DNA of 64,000 nucleotides from Atrina japonica. Taxonomy: Eukaryota; Mollusca; Bivalvia; Pterioida; Pinnidae. Shown piece after piece: positions 15,601-23,701 of this stretch. The notes below the pieces were generated by a model that had not been told where the DNA came from, did not search any database, and was given only the letters and a program-made list of their open reading frames with translations. The stretch is from NCBI GenBank assembly GCA_030159075.1, contig BROG01000233.1, positions 443,001-507,000 on the forward strand, in the 5' to 3' direction. A program made the translations under genes and the position numbers. Position 1 is the stretch's first letter; each line of letters opens with the position of its first letter.

Positions 15601-18600
15601 GTTCTTTCATATGACATGTGTTTTTTCATATGACAGGTGCTCTTTCACGACATTCGTCTCTTATGACAGGTTCCACAGTACACATTTTGTCAATTTTTGT
15701 TCTGGAATTTTTATCTAGAATTGGTGTGATTTGCTCAATATTTCCCCCCCTTCTATTTGGGTTCTTCTATTTGTCCTAACAGCAGGTGATTGATCTAAAA
15801 AAAATCTCACAAAATCATGTTCTATATAGCCACAATAATTCAATTGCTGGCTACTGGTCCTAACCAGCTATTGGTCCTTGACCAGTATACTTAGTGGGGA
15901 TGTAACCTGCTAAAAGTAATGAGTCACAAATTGTAAGAAACGGTCACTACCTGTGTGACAAAATCTCAGGTGTGACATCCAAATCATCGCACTTGGGCCA
16001 TCTAATCTAAAAAAATTAAAATGTACCTGGTACTCTCAGTTATCTATTTCTTCTACTGTTGTTTTACATCCTGCTAAGAGTTTGTCTATGTTTATTCATT
16101 TTGTTTGTTTGATTATTATTCAATAATATGTCGCCAAGAACTTACATGGAAATGTCACCAGCAACAGGTAAAGTGTCACAAAATTTTTACCTGTGCTGTG
16201 AGGTGACGCTAATGCTATTTTTTAAAACTCTGAATTCAACAATATGAACAGAATGAAGACCAACCTGTCCATCCACATCCTTGAAATATGGAACACTAAA
16301 CATGCCCAGCGCTTTGTTCTTCTCATACTTTAGTTTTCCCTTCCCTTTACTTGGTTTGTTGTTCTCTTCAAGGCCTTCCTCAAGCTCATTCTGTAAATTT
16401 ATAAAATCAAATACTTTAAAACTTTGTATTTCAACATACTGTATAAATGTACCTGGTAATTTTGGCTCCAATTTAATTTTCGCCATTTTTGCTCTTCGAT
16501 GCGAGGGCAAATTTAAAATGAAAGCATAAATTTCAGCATAAATAATTGAATTTCAGAGATACATTAACCAGGAGATGATTTAGGGAGAATTTAAGACCGA
16601 TGAATATGTTTTCTATCATAAAATGGCTGAAATTTCCAGGTATTACAGTAAATCATTAAACAAGAGGACCCGACGAAGGGGCCGTATTTGTTTGCTTACT
16701 GGACCAGTTTCTGGCTATGTCACAAACAACAACTCTTTACTAGTTGTTCTTTGTACATGTTTGCACAATTGAGGGAATTTTACCGTTGAAGGAAATTGAG
16801 TTTTGCAAAATGTTGAAAGAAAAATTTGTATAAATGGCAACTCAGTAACTTGGACGTTCTCTAAATATGAACCTGTTCAGTGTTGTATCAATTTCCGGCT
16901 ACTGCAAACAGCACACAGCCATTGGTGGCATGAAAGTAAGTGTTTATATCTCCATTCTTCTAACACATCCTCGTTGAAATTCAGAAAAATTGTCCAAAAG
17001 TGGAATGTAGCAGACAACAACTAACCTGTACCTGATAAAATCACATTCTGTGATGCCCAAATCACGCACTAGTCGGGTAAAGGAGCTCATTATACGAAGA
17101 TCCAAGGTATTAGACCTGATCGTAGGACCACACTTATGACTTGAGACCATTTTACAAATAATTACGGTAGGACTTGTGGCTTATGATTGAATCAGGTCCT
17201 GTCTTTATGGCTAGCCAGCGGCAGTGAGTAGACCACTAGATGTACTGTCTGCGTGACTCACTTCGGAAATCGGAAAATCATCCACGGTTCTTTTATTATA
17301 TCACCTATGACATAAGTTTCACCCCCTTCTAATTAAGAAAGCTGTCTAATAACTTAATACAGCACTCAATCTTCAATTTTTAAAAGCAAGCCTCCGATAT
17401 CCCTAGAAATAGTTTTTGGTAGGCAATTCCCCATTAATAAATCAACATCCCAGTGTTGGTGCCATATTTAGAACAGTACATGTACACTTCAACAAGTTAA
17501 GAGCCCAGATGAAAAAAAAAGAAAGAAAATTCAGGAAAGGCAATAAAAAAATTTGAGTTGCAGGGTTTTGAGTGAGTAGGTCGTGTTACGGCAAACCAAC
17601 ATTATTTCATGAATGACCCTGGTACAGGTCAGACACTGATTCAGCACCAGTAGCGGACTACAGTAAAACCTGCTTTAGCGACCACCTGTGTATAAAGACC
17701 AACTGGTCACAAAGACTGTTTTTTTGTCCCCAATAGTACCTTTTCTGTAAAAATCAACCTCTATACCTTTTCTCGCTAAAAAATACCGTATTTTACGCCC
17801 TCGATATCCAAAGACCTTGCCTATTCCCGCATCGACTTATCTTAGAAAAAAAAATAGTGTGAAATAAAGATCTGTAGTTTAACATTGTGATAATCTAGGG
17901 GCTACTCCAAACACCCAGGAGGTAAATGTGACCTATGCGTAAGTTTCATCAAGTGTAATGTCAAGTTACAATATCATTCTGTGTTGAATAATTCTTTACC
18001 TACATAATTGTTATTTCAATCTAAATTAGGCCATTCCAAGTTTTTTGGAAAAAGTGTTTTTTAATTGACACTACCTTGCGTTTGACTTGCAGCCACAAAT
18101 GTAAGGATAAGACAATATCTAAACAGCTCTATGACAGAAAAAAATAATGACTGAAAAATAACATGCAACTTCTTTTTTTATATAATAGGAAATACTAATG
18201 ATAATTTTAGTAGGCTAATAGCATATTAAACATAAAATGTATTTTTCCCTGATATGTCCTTCGACTTATCAAAAGAAAAACATTCAAATCCCCCACATCG
18301 AATACGGTACAAGTTCACTGTAGTACCATTCTTGAATAATTCTTTACCTAACTTAATATTTCAATCTAAATTACATTAGTTTTTTTTGAACAATCGGAAA
18401 CATATCTCTATCAAGAAAATAAAAATGACTGAAAAAAACATGATTTTTTATATGAAAACTAATCATGTTGATACTGTTCATTTAAGCAATGCTGTATTGC
18501 TCCATATAACTAACTTAAAATAATGATGTTCATGTTGAACTTTTCATTTGATCCCATAAAAATATGATGTTTTTAGTTTTTTTTCCTGCTTTATGATCTT

Positions 18601-20908
18601 AAAACCAATCTATGCCCAGATGCTACTGGTAAACAGAGAGAAAAACTTGGAATTGCCTTACTTAAATACCTGTTTAGATCTGTTCTCTGACAACGAAACC
18701 TCTATCCTCCTAAGTAAATTCAGAACTACATCTTGGTATGTCCTATTAAGAATCAGACATGTTTCAACATTGATGGGAAGTTCCTCAATTTCCTCGGAAG
18801 AAATGGCCAAATCCTGTGTCTCCTCATCATCGTCGCCTTCATCATCCTGAAATAAGTTTAAATACATGACTGTTAATTGTTTAAATTATTTGTTTTGAAT
18901 GTTGTTTCATGCCTCATTCAACAATTTTTCAGTAATATGGTGGCAGCCAGTTTTCAATGGTAGAGGAGGAAGCTCAGAATACATTGTACTCATTAAGAAA
19001 CCACCGGCCTTCACGAAGTAAACTGACAAGTTTCTCACAAAGTCAGGTTAGGTTCCAGTGGGGCTTGAACCTGCGCTGACCAGAAAAGAGAGACTCCATG
19101 GTTCACTCTAACCACTCAGTCATAGAGGTTCCAGAAAATGTAATGACTGAAGGCTTAAGAAATACAGTAAAACTTTGATGCTTAGTGTTAAAATTAACAT
19201 ATATTAATATTAGTGAAAATAATCGAGTCTTTTGAAGGAAATTTTTGATGTTTTTATAGAAATCATTAAAAAATTCATTGGAAACATCGAGAAATTTGAC
19301 TTATAAAACTTTGATTTATAAATTGTTTACATGTATTATTCACTTCTTACGTGAGGTTCGTATCTATATGCAGGTCATACATCTGGGGTCAATAAAGTGA
19401 TGGTCACAACTTACTGTGAACAACCATTTATTAAACAATAATTCTTAGTATAAATATGGGACATGTATGCAGGGGTTTATTTACACAAAAAAACTCTTCA
19501 TGGCGTTTTTTTTAGTAAGAATTACCCCTACATGTACATTTCTGTGTTGACAGTATTTGATACATACCGATCTTTCGATAGAAACAAAACTTGTACTTGG
19601 CTGCGGTTCAAAGTCATTCTCTGTAGTAGAAATAATCACATATGATATATACATATGTATCATTAAGATAAGAATCATTATCAAATTAAATATACTGAAA
19701 TATATTCTGCAATCATTGGATTAGCGTTTACAGACACAATGTATCATAGACAGGGATTTCCCACAAAATCATCTGGGACCCAAATAAGGCCCCATTCCCA
19801 ATGCAAAATCTGTGCTGTTTTACCCAATTCAGCAGATGAAATTTCTCAATTGAAGTTGAAGGCCATACTCCCAAAAGAGTGTGGAAAATCCCTGAGAGAA
19901 TAGCCAATTGGACAGACATTCTCCTTCAGTACCTCCCCCCCTGTTTGAGTTTGATTTAGTTTCCCCTTGCCATTCCTTCTTCTTTTCACATATTTTAAAA
20001 TACCGGTACACTATACTTCCTATACACAAAAACTTATAATTTTGCTACATGTGATACAATGTCACAGTGACATAATATCCGATGTCGTGTGACAGAGTTG
20101 TTCGTTATTTGGGTACATGTAACTAGAATTTTTTTTTTTTAAATGATATTTCATTTGAACTGTTGGAGAGAGCATATCATAAGTTGTCAGAACTTGTGCC
20201 TGATCACTTTGGTTACTCTATATCCCTTAATTTTAATTTTTGTGCACCCTTTAATTTTGCAAGCAATGCAAAAACACAAAATTAAGATTTGAATGGCATG
20301 TGCAGTGAAAATGAATTCTGGAATCTATATTCACAATAAAATAATATAAACTCAGTCACTGAAATGAATTATATACACATACATGTAACAGCAACCCCAG
20401 CTCTAAAATTTAAAATGTCCTAATAGTAATATGTATATAATTTCAGAAATACAATGAATTTGACCTAGGAAATGCTAAAGTTTAAGAATGAGTTTCCTAA
20501 CTATGAGAAAGCAGATTACATTTTGTAATTTGCAACACAAAAGGGGGAGTCAATGTAAGGGGAGGTAACCAAAATAAGTTTTTTGTAAAGTCAAAACACC
20601 AAACAGGACAATGTGACTTTTACTTGATACCATATAAACTGTAACATATAACTATTTTACGTATCTTCAGTTTAAGGTGTTTTAGGTTAATTCAAACTCT
20701 ATCAAATGCATAATTTAGCCGAGAAAATTTCAAAGAAATTAATCCGAATTGACAAGAAACCTTCTTTCGCTATCTGCTGCGCATTTTCGTCGTCGCTGTC
20801 GAACTCCTCTTTCTCTCCGTCAGCTTGGAGTGCAAGTTTGAGGCGTTCGATATCTCCCTCTATCTGTTCTCTCTCACTCTCTGTTGGCTGAGTATCCATT
20901 CCTGACAT
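236..20908 (-). CDS. SNAPC4: SNAPC4, snRNA-activating protein complex subunit 4 (17 exons, 3' end outside window)
   Basis: SNAPC4 is the largest SNAPc subunit. It binds the proximal sequence element of snRNA promoters for RNA polymerases II and III through Myb repeats, in the nucleus. I see 17 minus-strand exons: 20908-20761, 19620-19568, 18846-18670, 16390-16265, 14820-14742, 13065-12984, 12742-12620, 12306-12223, 9335-9260, 8121-7957, 7551-7484, 5551-5469, 5076-4973, 3931-3730, 2421-2300, 1546-1472 and 338-236. All have AG/GT borders and compatible phases, totalling 623 codons plus one base. Residues 1-290 are acidic or coiled-coil. A half Myb repeat lies near 303-336 (W309, W330). Full repeats follow at about 341-386 (W343, W363), 394-441 (W396, W419, W438), 448-493 (W450, W470, Y489) and 501-556 (W503, W528). 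This 4.5-repeat layout is specific to SNAPC4. The C-terminal region is off the left edge. I chose the start because it is the first ATG of an open exon 1. Confidence 0.93.
500..758 (-). repeat. tRNA-derived SINE, family 3
   Basis: Read on the minus strand, the right end is tRNA-like: a 'ggtctagtatgg' A-box-like stretch and a 'ggttcgatatctgg' B-box-like stretch. The body matches the copy at 35600-35822 ('aagtctcatctgaaagaccca', 'aacctaggaccttctgctt'). It lies in a SNAPC4 intron. Confidence 0.65.
1283..1446. repeat. 'gggcgaaaat' interspersed repeat, copy 1
   Basis: This is one of at least seven copies in SNAPC4 introns. Shared blocks are 'ttaataattaaagcacag', 'catgagactcgtgatttagg' and 'ggggcgaatatg', with 'cctggaaa...gggcgaaaa' ends. 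It is probably a non-autonomous element. No protein is encoded. Confidence 0.6.
1472..1546 (-). CDS. SNAPC4: SNAPC4 exon 16
   Basis: A 75-bp phase-0 exon (residues 565-589), EEEQRAMGLVSLRTKEG and onward, with a gtaaat donor. It is charged linker after the Myb domain. Confidence 0.8.
1637..1857 (-). repeat. tRNA-derived SINE, family 2, copy 1
   Basis: It begins on the plus strand with 'ttacgccacactcaacaatt' and ends with the reversed tRNA-like head 'gacctaaccactcgactacg'. B-box-like sequence lies at 'gctcgaacctgcgctga'. Related copies are at 4663, 15252, 18905, 39593, 40326 and 53305. Confidence 0.72.
2020..2292. repeat. AT-rich tandem repeat, about 67 bp x 4
   Basis: The repeated core is 'ttttgaatatacatgta...tagatatattacaaata...cttgttgta'. 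The array stops immediately at the SNAPC4 exon 15 donor. Confidence 0.65.
2300..2421 (-). CDS. SNAPC4: SNAPC4 exon 15 (repeat d end)
   Basis: A 122-bp exon (residues 524-564). VRWVQVASQMIGRTDN is the second half of repeat d, followed by a basic tail. The donor gtgagt lies directly beside an AT-rich tandem repeat. Confidence 0.9.
2727..2912. repeat. Interspersed 'cacaggtggt' repeat, copy 1
   Basis: Blocks 'gtgaaacttgtatataact', 'acacaagaaaaccagtcttt' and 'ggtggtctttataca' recur nearly unchanged at 14455-14640. They recur in inverted orientation at 17659-17770, and in weaker form at 6748-6913 and 9930-10030. Confidence 0.65.
3335..3535. repeat. 'gggcgaaaat' interspersed repeat, copy 2
   Basis: A diverged member: 'tttcgcccctttcaccctca', 'gtgggcaaattcaaaa' and a terminal 'gggcaaaaataacacagggt' followed by 'tatacagta'. 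Confidence 0.5.
3730..3931 (-). CDS. SNAPC4: SNAPC4 exon 14 (repeat c, start of repeat d)
   Basis: A 202-bp exon (residues 457-523 plus one base). Repeat c is completed (KNWRSIKTYLPNRTVLQCRE) and repeat d begins (NVWTYEEDKKLLALI). The donor is gtgagt. Confidence 0.93.
3932..4662. other. SNAPC4 intron 13 proximal part, nothing recognised
   Basis: AT-rich intron DNA with no open frame, repeat family or structure that I recognise. Confidence 0.6.
4663..4895 (-). repeat. tRNA-derived SINE, family 2, copy 2
   Basis: A full-length member. The minus-strand head 'tgaccggatggttagatcat' (A box) and 'aggtttgagccctgctgaac' (B box) are both clear. It is intronic in SNAPC4, next to exon 13. Confidence 0.75.
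4973..5076 (-). CDS. SNAPC4: SNAPC4 exon 13 (repeat b end, repeat c start)
   Basis: A 104-bp exon (residues 422-456). It carries DDRSSQQCFLRWKQ (recognition helix, W438) and then RGKWDTTEDT. The donor 'gtactt' is non-consensus, but it is the only one that gives an in-frame Myb join to exon 14. Confidence 0.9.
5469..5551 (-). CDS. SNAPC4: SNAPC4 exon 12 (Myb repeat b, first half)
   Basis: An 83-bp exon encoding RPWTPEEDEMLSEVVENC through SWHQ (residues 394-421). It has the canonical W-x-x-E-E-D Myb start. Confidence 0.92.
5640..6170. repeat. Degenerate tandem repeat, about 150-190 bp x 3
   Basis: 'ggtaccaaatgaaagctctg' followed by 'gtcaaaagaaatatatatg' and 'gtgaaata' recurs at 5722, 5870 and 6067. 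Each is separated by 'aaaagt..tcaaagtc' stretches. It is intronic in SNAPC4. Confidence 0.7.
6400..6695. mobile_element. MITE with 29-bp terminal inverted repeats
   Basis: The left end 'caataccataatcgacccat' is matched in inverted form by the right end 'atgggtcgaatacggtattg', with about 26 of 29 positions paired. The 296-bp body is non-coding. A related end, 'cgaatacggta', occurs at 18299. Confidence 0.7.
6748..6913. repeat. Interspersed 'ggtcacctctgtataaagg' repeat
   Basis: It starts 'acagtcaaacttgcatttaa' and ends 'ccaagtgtgactgtata', a short inverted end pair. It is distantly related to the repeats at 2727 and 14455. Confidence 0.45.
7484..7551 (-). CDS. SNAPC4: SNAPC4 exon 11 (recognition helix of repeat a)
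   Basis: A 68-bp exon (residues 372-393 plus two bases), TNRTPFQCLQYYQ and onward. This is the third Myb helix, with aromatic residues in place of the third tryptophan. Confidence 0.92.
7957..8121 (-). CDS. SNAPC4: SNAPC4 exon 10 (half repeat end, Myb repeat a)
   Basis: A 165-bp phase-0 exon (residues 317-371). HPSINKESWGTEEV marks the junction between the half repeat and repeat a. Its two tryptophans are W343 and W363. Confidence 0.93.
8225..8460. repeat. 'gggcgaaaat' interspersed repeat, copy 3 (inverted)
   Basis: The family blocks 'attagccctaaatcaccagt', 'gcttcaataatttaacatg' and 'aaatttgccctttcctgta' occur in reverse orientation, bounded by 'gtatacc' and 'acagta'. Confidence 0.55.
8461..9259. 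other. SNAPC4 intron 9, mostly unrecognised
   Basis: AT-rich sequence with no gene signal. A short stretch at 9040-9075 resembles the 'atgagggtc..ttatgtg' part of SINE family 3. Confidence 0.5.
9260..9335 (-). CDS. SNAPC4: SNAPC4 exon 9 (start of half Myb repeat)
   Basis: A 76-bp exon (residues 291-316). VDWLKIS (W309) begins the half repeat. The donor is gtaagt, in phase 0. Confidence 0.88.
9930..10030. repeat. 17-bp minisatellite
   Basis: 'gactcactgtatttagc' is repeated about five times with small changes. It is preceded by 'acagtaaaacctgcctaagc', so it seems to have grown from a copy of the 'cacaggtggt' repeat. Confidence 0.6.
10031..10260. repeat. Small inverted-repeat region ('ctggtcaactggaccag')
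   Basis: 'actggtc...gaccagt' units occur repeatedly and form short palindromes such as 'accggtttttctggtaagaccggt'. No protein is encoded. It may be a decayed MITE. Confidence 0.4.
10901..11177 (-). repeat. tRNA-derived SINE, family 1, copy 1
   Basis: The minus-strand reading has head 'gagccagcctggctcagtcg' (A box), then 'gagtttgagtcccgctggcg' (B box). The body includes 'gttaaagaaccctcactgtt' and the tail region 'gagtgggacgttgaacaac'. Other copies lie at 40862, 47667 and 55532. Confidence 0.85.
11178..11937. other. SNAPC4 intron 8 segment, nothing recognised
   Basis: AT-rich with oligo-A stretches. I see no gene, repeat family or structure. Confidence 0.55.
11938..12172. repeat. 'gggcgaaaat' interspersed repeat, copy 4 (inverted)
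   Basis: It starts 'tgtatacctgtatatttttgc' and continues with 'ttcgcccctttcc', 'gttaatcaccacagtctcgtg' and 'tctaagggcgaaaatgg'. It lies next to exon 8. Confidence 0.6.
12223..12306 (-). CDS. SNAPC4: SNAPC4 exon 8
   Basis: An 84-bp exon (residues 263-290 plus two bases). It is a Glu/Lys-rich helix ending in gtaagt. Confidence 0.85.
12570..12604. repeat. Homopolymer C21 followed by A-run
   Basis: Twenty-one C followed by 14 A, within 20 bases of the exon 7 donor of SNAPC4. It may be prone to sequencing-length error. Confidence 0.8.
12620..12742 (-). CDS. SNAPC4: SNAPC4 exon 7
   Basis: A 123-bp exon (residues 222-262 plus two bases). It is charged and probably coiled-coil (KEIFVEKLDSIKVDLTNIDM and onward), with a gtaagt donor. 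Confidence 0.86.
12984..13065 (-). CDS. SNAPC4: SNAPC4 exon 6
   Basis: An 82-bp exon (residues 195-221 plus two bases). It starts WNSDQRSTLLEAVKQD, which resembles the first helix of a Myb-like fold. Confidence 0.87.
13083..13320. repeat. 'gggcgaaaat' interspersed repeat, copy 5
   Basis: The best full-length copy. The ends are 'actatatgcctgg' and 'gcaggtatacagta', which are roughly inverted. The body carries 'gcccttgcatgaaagggcga', 'taaataattaaagcacag' and 'gatggggcgaatattg'. Confidence 0.65.
13321..14162. other. SNAPC4 intron 5 segment with a local inverted duplication
   Basis: The words 'gcatgcta'/'gcatgatgcatgca', 'gtgcatacatcacgcttata' (13453) and 'tataagcatgatgcatgcac' (13786) appear in opposite orientations. 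This suggests a decayed hairpin element of about 350 bp. There is no gene. Confidence 0.4.
14163..14376. repeat. 'gggcgaaaat' interspersed repeat, copy 6
   Basis: It starts 'actgtatacctggacatttttgc' and carries 'ctaaataaatgaagcacaaag' and 'catctatgagaccatgatg' in family order. Confidence 0.6.
14455..14640. repeat. Interspersed 'cacaggtggt' repeat, copy 2
   Basis: Nearly colinear with 2727-2912: 'cagtgaaacttgtatataa', 'ggaggtggtctttatacaga', 'gttgatttgtacacaaatgg' and 'tttttacacaggtggttgat'. Confidence 0.7.
14742..14820 (-). CDS. SNAPC4: SNAPC4 exon 5
   Basis: A 79-bp exon (residues 169-194 plus one base) encoding AAPPNGDVAIKQMMKEEKQD and a short Pro-rich end. The donor is gtaagt. The split codon with exon 6 gives Trp. 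Confidence 0.87.
14880..15250. other. SNAPC4 intron 4 segment, nothing recognised
   Basis: No coding or structural signal found in this stretch. Confidence 0.5.
15252..15498 (-). repeat. tRNA-derived SINE, family 2, copy 3
   Basis: It starts 'tagccacactcaataattg' and ends 'gctctaaccgcttgaccacac'. It is more diverged than the other copies. Confidence 0.65.
15530..15655. repeat. 20-bp minisatellite 'catatgacaggtgctctttc'
   Basis: Six tandem units with few substitutions (ggtg/tgtg, ctc/ttc). It directly follows the family 2 SINE. Confidence 0.8.
15656..16264. other. SNAPC4 intron 4 segment, nothing recognised
   Basis: No gene, repeat family or structure recognised. Confidence 0.5.
16265..16390 (-). 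CDS. SNAPC4: SNAPC4 exon 4
   Basis: A 126-bp phase-0 exon (residues 127-168). It contains a Lys-rich stretch and the SNAPC4-like motif FSVPYFKDVDG, which leads into the PP.N motif of the next exon. Confidence 0.87.
16436..16646. repeat. 'gggcgaaaat' interspersed repeat, copy 7
   Basis: It starts 'tgtataaatgtacctggtaa', carries 'atgcgagggcaaatttaaaa' and ends 'gaaatttccaggtattacagt'. Confidence 0.6.
16647..17658. other. SNAPC4 intron 3 segment, nothing recognised
   Basis: Short open frames are present, but none has codon bias, domains or splice context. Nothing firm can be assigned. Confidence 0.5.
17659..17770. repeat. Interspersed 'cacaggtggt' repeat, inverted partial copy
   Basis: 'acagtaaaacctgctttagc', 'gaccacctgtgtataaaga' and 'tgtccccaatagtacc' are the reverse complement of parts of 14455-14640. 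Confidence 0.65.
17785..18312. repeat. Possible MITE bounded by 'taccgtatt'/'aatacggta'
   Basis: The left end 'aaataccgtattttacgccctcg' and the right end 'cgaatacggtac' are inverted. The interior has no coding potential. The right end resembles that of the MITE at 6400-6695. Confidence 0.4.
18670..18846 (-). CDS. SNAPC4: SNAPC4 exon 3
   Basis: A 177-bp phase-0 exon (residues 68-126). It starts with an acidic Asp/Glu run and continues as the leucine-rich segment NVETCLILNRTYQDVVLNLL, typical of the SNAPC4 N-terminal helical region. Confidence 0.85.
18905..19131 (-). repeat. tRNA-derived SINE, family 2, copy 4
   Basis: It starts 'gtttcatgcctcattcaac', has B-box-like 'cttgaacctgcgctgacc' and ends 'tctaaccactcagtcata'. 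It lies 58 bp from SNAPC4 exon 3. Confidence 0.72.
19568..19620 (-). CDS. SNAPC4: SNAPC4 exon 2
   Basis: A 53-bp exon (residues 50-67) encoding NDFEPQPSTSFVSIERS. It has a 'ctacag' acceptor and a 'gtatgt' donor, and ends in phase 0. Confidence 0.8.
19690..20700. other. SNAPC4 intron 1, nothing recognised
   Basis: AT-rich with no repeat family I could match. Confidence 0.5.
20761..20908 (-). CDS. SNAPC4: SNAPC4 exon 1 with initiator ATG
   Basis: This exon encodes residues 1-49 plus one base. The protein opens MSGMDTQPTE and is rich in Glu, Asp and Gln. The donor is 'gtttct', weaker than consensus, but the join to exon 2 restores a Glu codon. Confidence 0.85.
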
Positions 20909-21135
20909 TTTCCTTCAGTCTTGTTGCCGCCTTTTCACATTAAACTGCAGCAACATTGTTACATGTATCTTCCCATTATTGTTGGTATCCCGAGCCCGTA
21001 ATTAAAAGTCGTAAACATCCATTTTATTTCCACAATTCTTTTCCTTCATTAAAACTGGTTGTATTTCTAAACTTTTAAACTTTTATATTGCCAATGACAA
21101 TATACTCAACAGTTCAATTTTTTCAATAACATCAC
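20909..21135 (-). promoter_or_regulatory. Presumed 5' UTR and promoter side of SNAPC4
   Basis: This is the region directly upstream of the SNAPC4 ATG. I see no clear TATA box in the first 100 bases. The assignment rests only on position. Confidence 0.35.
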
Positions 21136-21414
21136 CTTTATATATCGCTGACATAAGCTGACATAACCTAGTCATATAAGATAAGCCTTCGTTGGTTCAA
21201 ATTGTTTGCTTTCACCGCTTTTATCGGATATTTATTTTTACTATTAAAACAACGTTGAGACAAAAAAAAAAATAATAATGATAATAATAATAATAAAAAA
21301 TGAAAGGCTTATATCATAGGATTGTAACATTATCTATAACAAAAAAGTGAAGTAATTTTTATTGCATTTTATTTGAATTTTCACCGTTTAACAAAAAATC
21401 AGCGATATATAAAG
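21136..21414. mobile_element. MITE-like element with perfect 16-bp inverted ends
   Basis: The left end ctttatatatcgctga (21136-21151) is the exact reverse complement of tcagcgatatataaag (21399-21414). The 279-bp body is AT-rich and non-coding. I could not identify a target duplication. Confidence 0.55.
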
Positions 21415-21436
21415 CCTAACAGTTAGGCTTTATATA
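21406..21436. repeat. Perfect 15-bp palindrome with 1-nt spacer
   Basis: tatataaagcctaac, then one base, then its exact complement. It overlaps the right end of the element at 21136-21414 and contains TATA-like sequence in both directions. Confidence 0.85.
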
Positions 21437-22554
21437 CCGCCAGTTTTATTATTTCATATTCTGATTTTTAATATTCTGAATTAGAACATAATATATATAT
21501 TCATTTAAACCAGAAGTTTAATTTTTTTATACGAAAATTCACTACCTGGGTCAGTAAAATTGTGACGCTTCATTCTTACTTTCTGTTTATGTAACCGGGG
21601 TTACTCTTCAACTGACAGAAATAACTCCAGAATCTTGAGTTCGTTTCTGATCATTTTATTTACATCTGTTAACTATATATTCATGATATGTCCTGTGTGT
21701 GTAACAAGACACACTTGTGGCATTCTCTCATGTATTTAACTTGTGCACTTGGTATAATTACAATCAATCAGTCCTGGGAAAAAGCATATCTTTCTTGTCT
21801 AGAAGTAAGTGAGAGAATGCAATGATTCAATACAAAGAAAAGAGGGAAAATTAATAACCAATAGAAAAAGTTGCTTTGAACACATTTACCCATGGTTAAC
21901 TATAAACCTGTGATGTCATTAGACTTCTATTTATAAAGTATATTGTAAACAAAACATTACACATTGGGTTATGTAACTATAAATAGACACTGTAAACAAA
22001 TTACAATACAGGGTATGTATAATAAAAAATGATATGAATTTCTACAAAGAAGATATACTTTATACTACTACATTTGCAAATGTTTGAAAATACAAAGTCG
22101 AAATAACCAATGAGACGGGAACACATTCTTTGTTTAATAATGGAAATTTTATTGGAATCCGATAAGAAATTACTTCAGAATATTTTTTTGGAAAAAACAG
22201 TGATTTTTATGTGAACGATATTTGTACTAAATAATAGTGACCGAATAAATTTGCTGTGTCTGCACAGACAGAGATCGAAATGATTGTGTGGATCACACTG
22301 TCAATAATTTTCGGTTGGAACCAGTTGCGTAACTAATAAGACAGAGGAGAGACTGAGGCTCCATTTGAAAACATGCCCGACCTTGTATCCCCATTTTACT
22401 TAAAATCTCAAGTTAAAAATGGATTTGAAAAATGGATAAAAATGCCATAATATTCACCGGACTGCTTTAAATACAAGGAAAAAAGCCCCACATTTTCTGT
22501 GGCCAGAAAGAATTTTGGCCCTCATTTCGCCATCCCATTTGATAAAAGTATTAT
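21437..22554. other. Intergenic, nothing recognised
   Basis: AT-rich DNA between SNAPC4 and the coiled-coil gene, without gene or repeat signal. Confidence 0.5.
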
Positions 22555-23701
22555 TATTTACATTATGTAAAACATCGTTAGCATTAAAATATATAACGTA
22601 AATAAATAGTGCATGAATTTAGTTGAATAAAGATAAATAAATTTCGATTATGATAATGCATTTGGAGCATTGCACTAACACTGAAATTCGAAAAATTATC
22701 GTTTTAAGACAAAGCACGTTACAATATATGGAATCTAAATTCAACCCTGTTTATTTTATTTAATGTTCGTATTTTTTTCAGTGACAATTTTCTCTGATTC
22801 TTATTGGAGTATAATAACTGCAAACTTAGAGTTTCATATTTCTTTTTCACTTATCAATTTTTCCTTGTGTAAATGTTTCATCACTGGATAGGTTTCCTCT
22901 ACAGGCCCTATATTATGAACTGATCGTAGGCGGATAAAAATCTAGCATATCAGTGGATAATGCAACAAGGGAGAAGTAATTTCTGGTTCATATTTATACA
23001 TATAAATACACAAATATCATGATTGGTAAGTCTAAAATGCAAACCTAAAATTACATTATCTTGTAATCAAAAGAAAAAAGAAATGTATGAATAAAAAGCT
23101 TTAAGACTGGACCCGTAGTAACCACATTTACATTCGTATTCAAGATGAAATTGATTTTCATGAATCAAAGCAAAACACAAAATTCATGTTCCAAATTAAC
23201 ATGCTGTTTGTATAATGATAATATAACAATTGTAAATAATAATAAAAATTAAATTATTGCTCATTTGAAGGCAACTCAAAAATATAGAAAATGTTTGAGT
23301 ATATACTCCAGTTTTGAGTATATTTTACACTACGTATGCTTGGGTTTATCTATGGCGTTCCTTCAATTTGTAAAAAAATGTCATTTCAATACGATGTTTA
23401 TCTTATATGAAATCATTTCTTCTGGAACTGGAAAATGTTCCTAAATGTCTATCCGGTACTTCATTGTGGGGAGCGAATAGTCTTTATCAGGCAAAGGTTA
23501 TGTTCGCCATATTTGTGAAGTCAGTAACTATACAACATATGTACACATACGTTTTGTGAACCCTTATCCGTCATATAGACGAAGTAGGCTCTTAGTAACA
23601 CCAAGTAGACTACCAGGATGCTTATAAAATTAAAATGTGAATGTATATTTCATAAAATCTGCTAAATATTTAGCAGCAGCGGTGCATGATAAATGGAGTG
23701 T
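22555..23701. repeat. Segmentally duplicated 3' flank of the coiled-coil gene
   Basis: Parts align by eye with copy 2. 22555-22935 matches 39885-40275 plus 41122-41150 ('aacatcgttagcattaaaa', 'cgaaaaattatcgtttta'). 23310-23400 matches 55290-55352 and 55806-55850. 23425-23701 matches 57085-57362 ('gaaaatgttcctaaatgtc', 'ttgtgaagtcagtaact'). It is non-coding. Confidence 0.75.
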
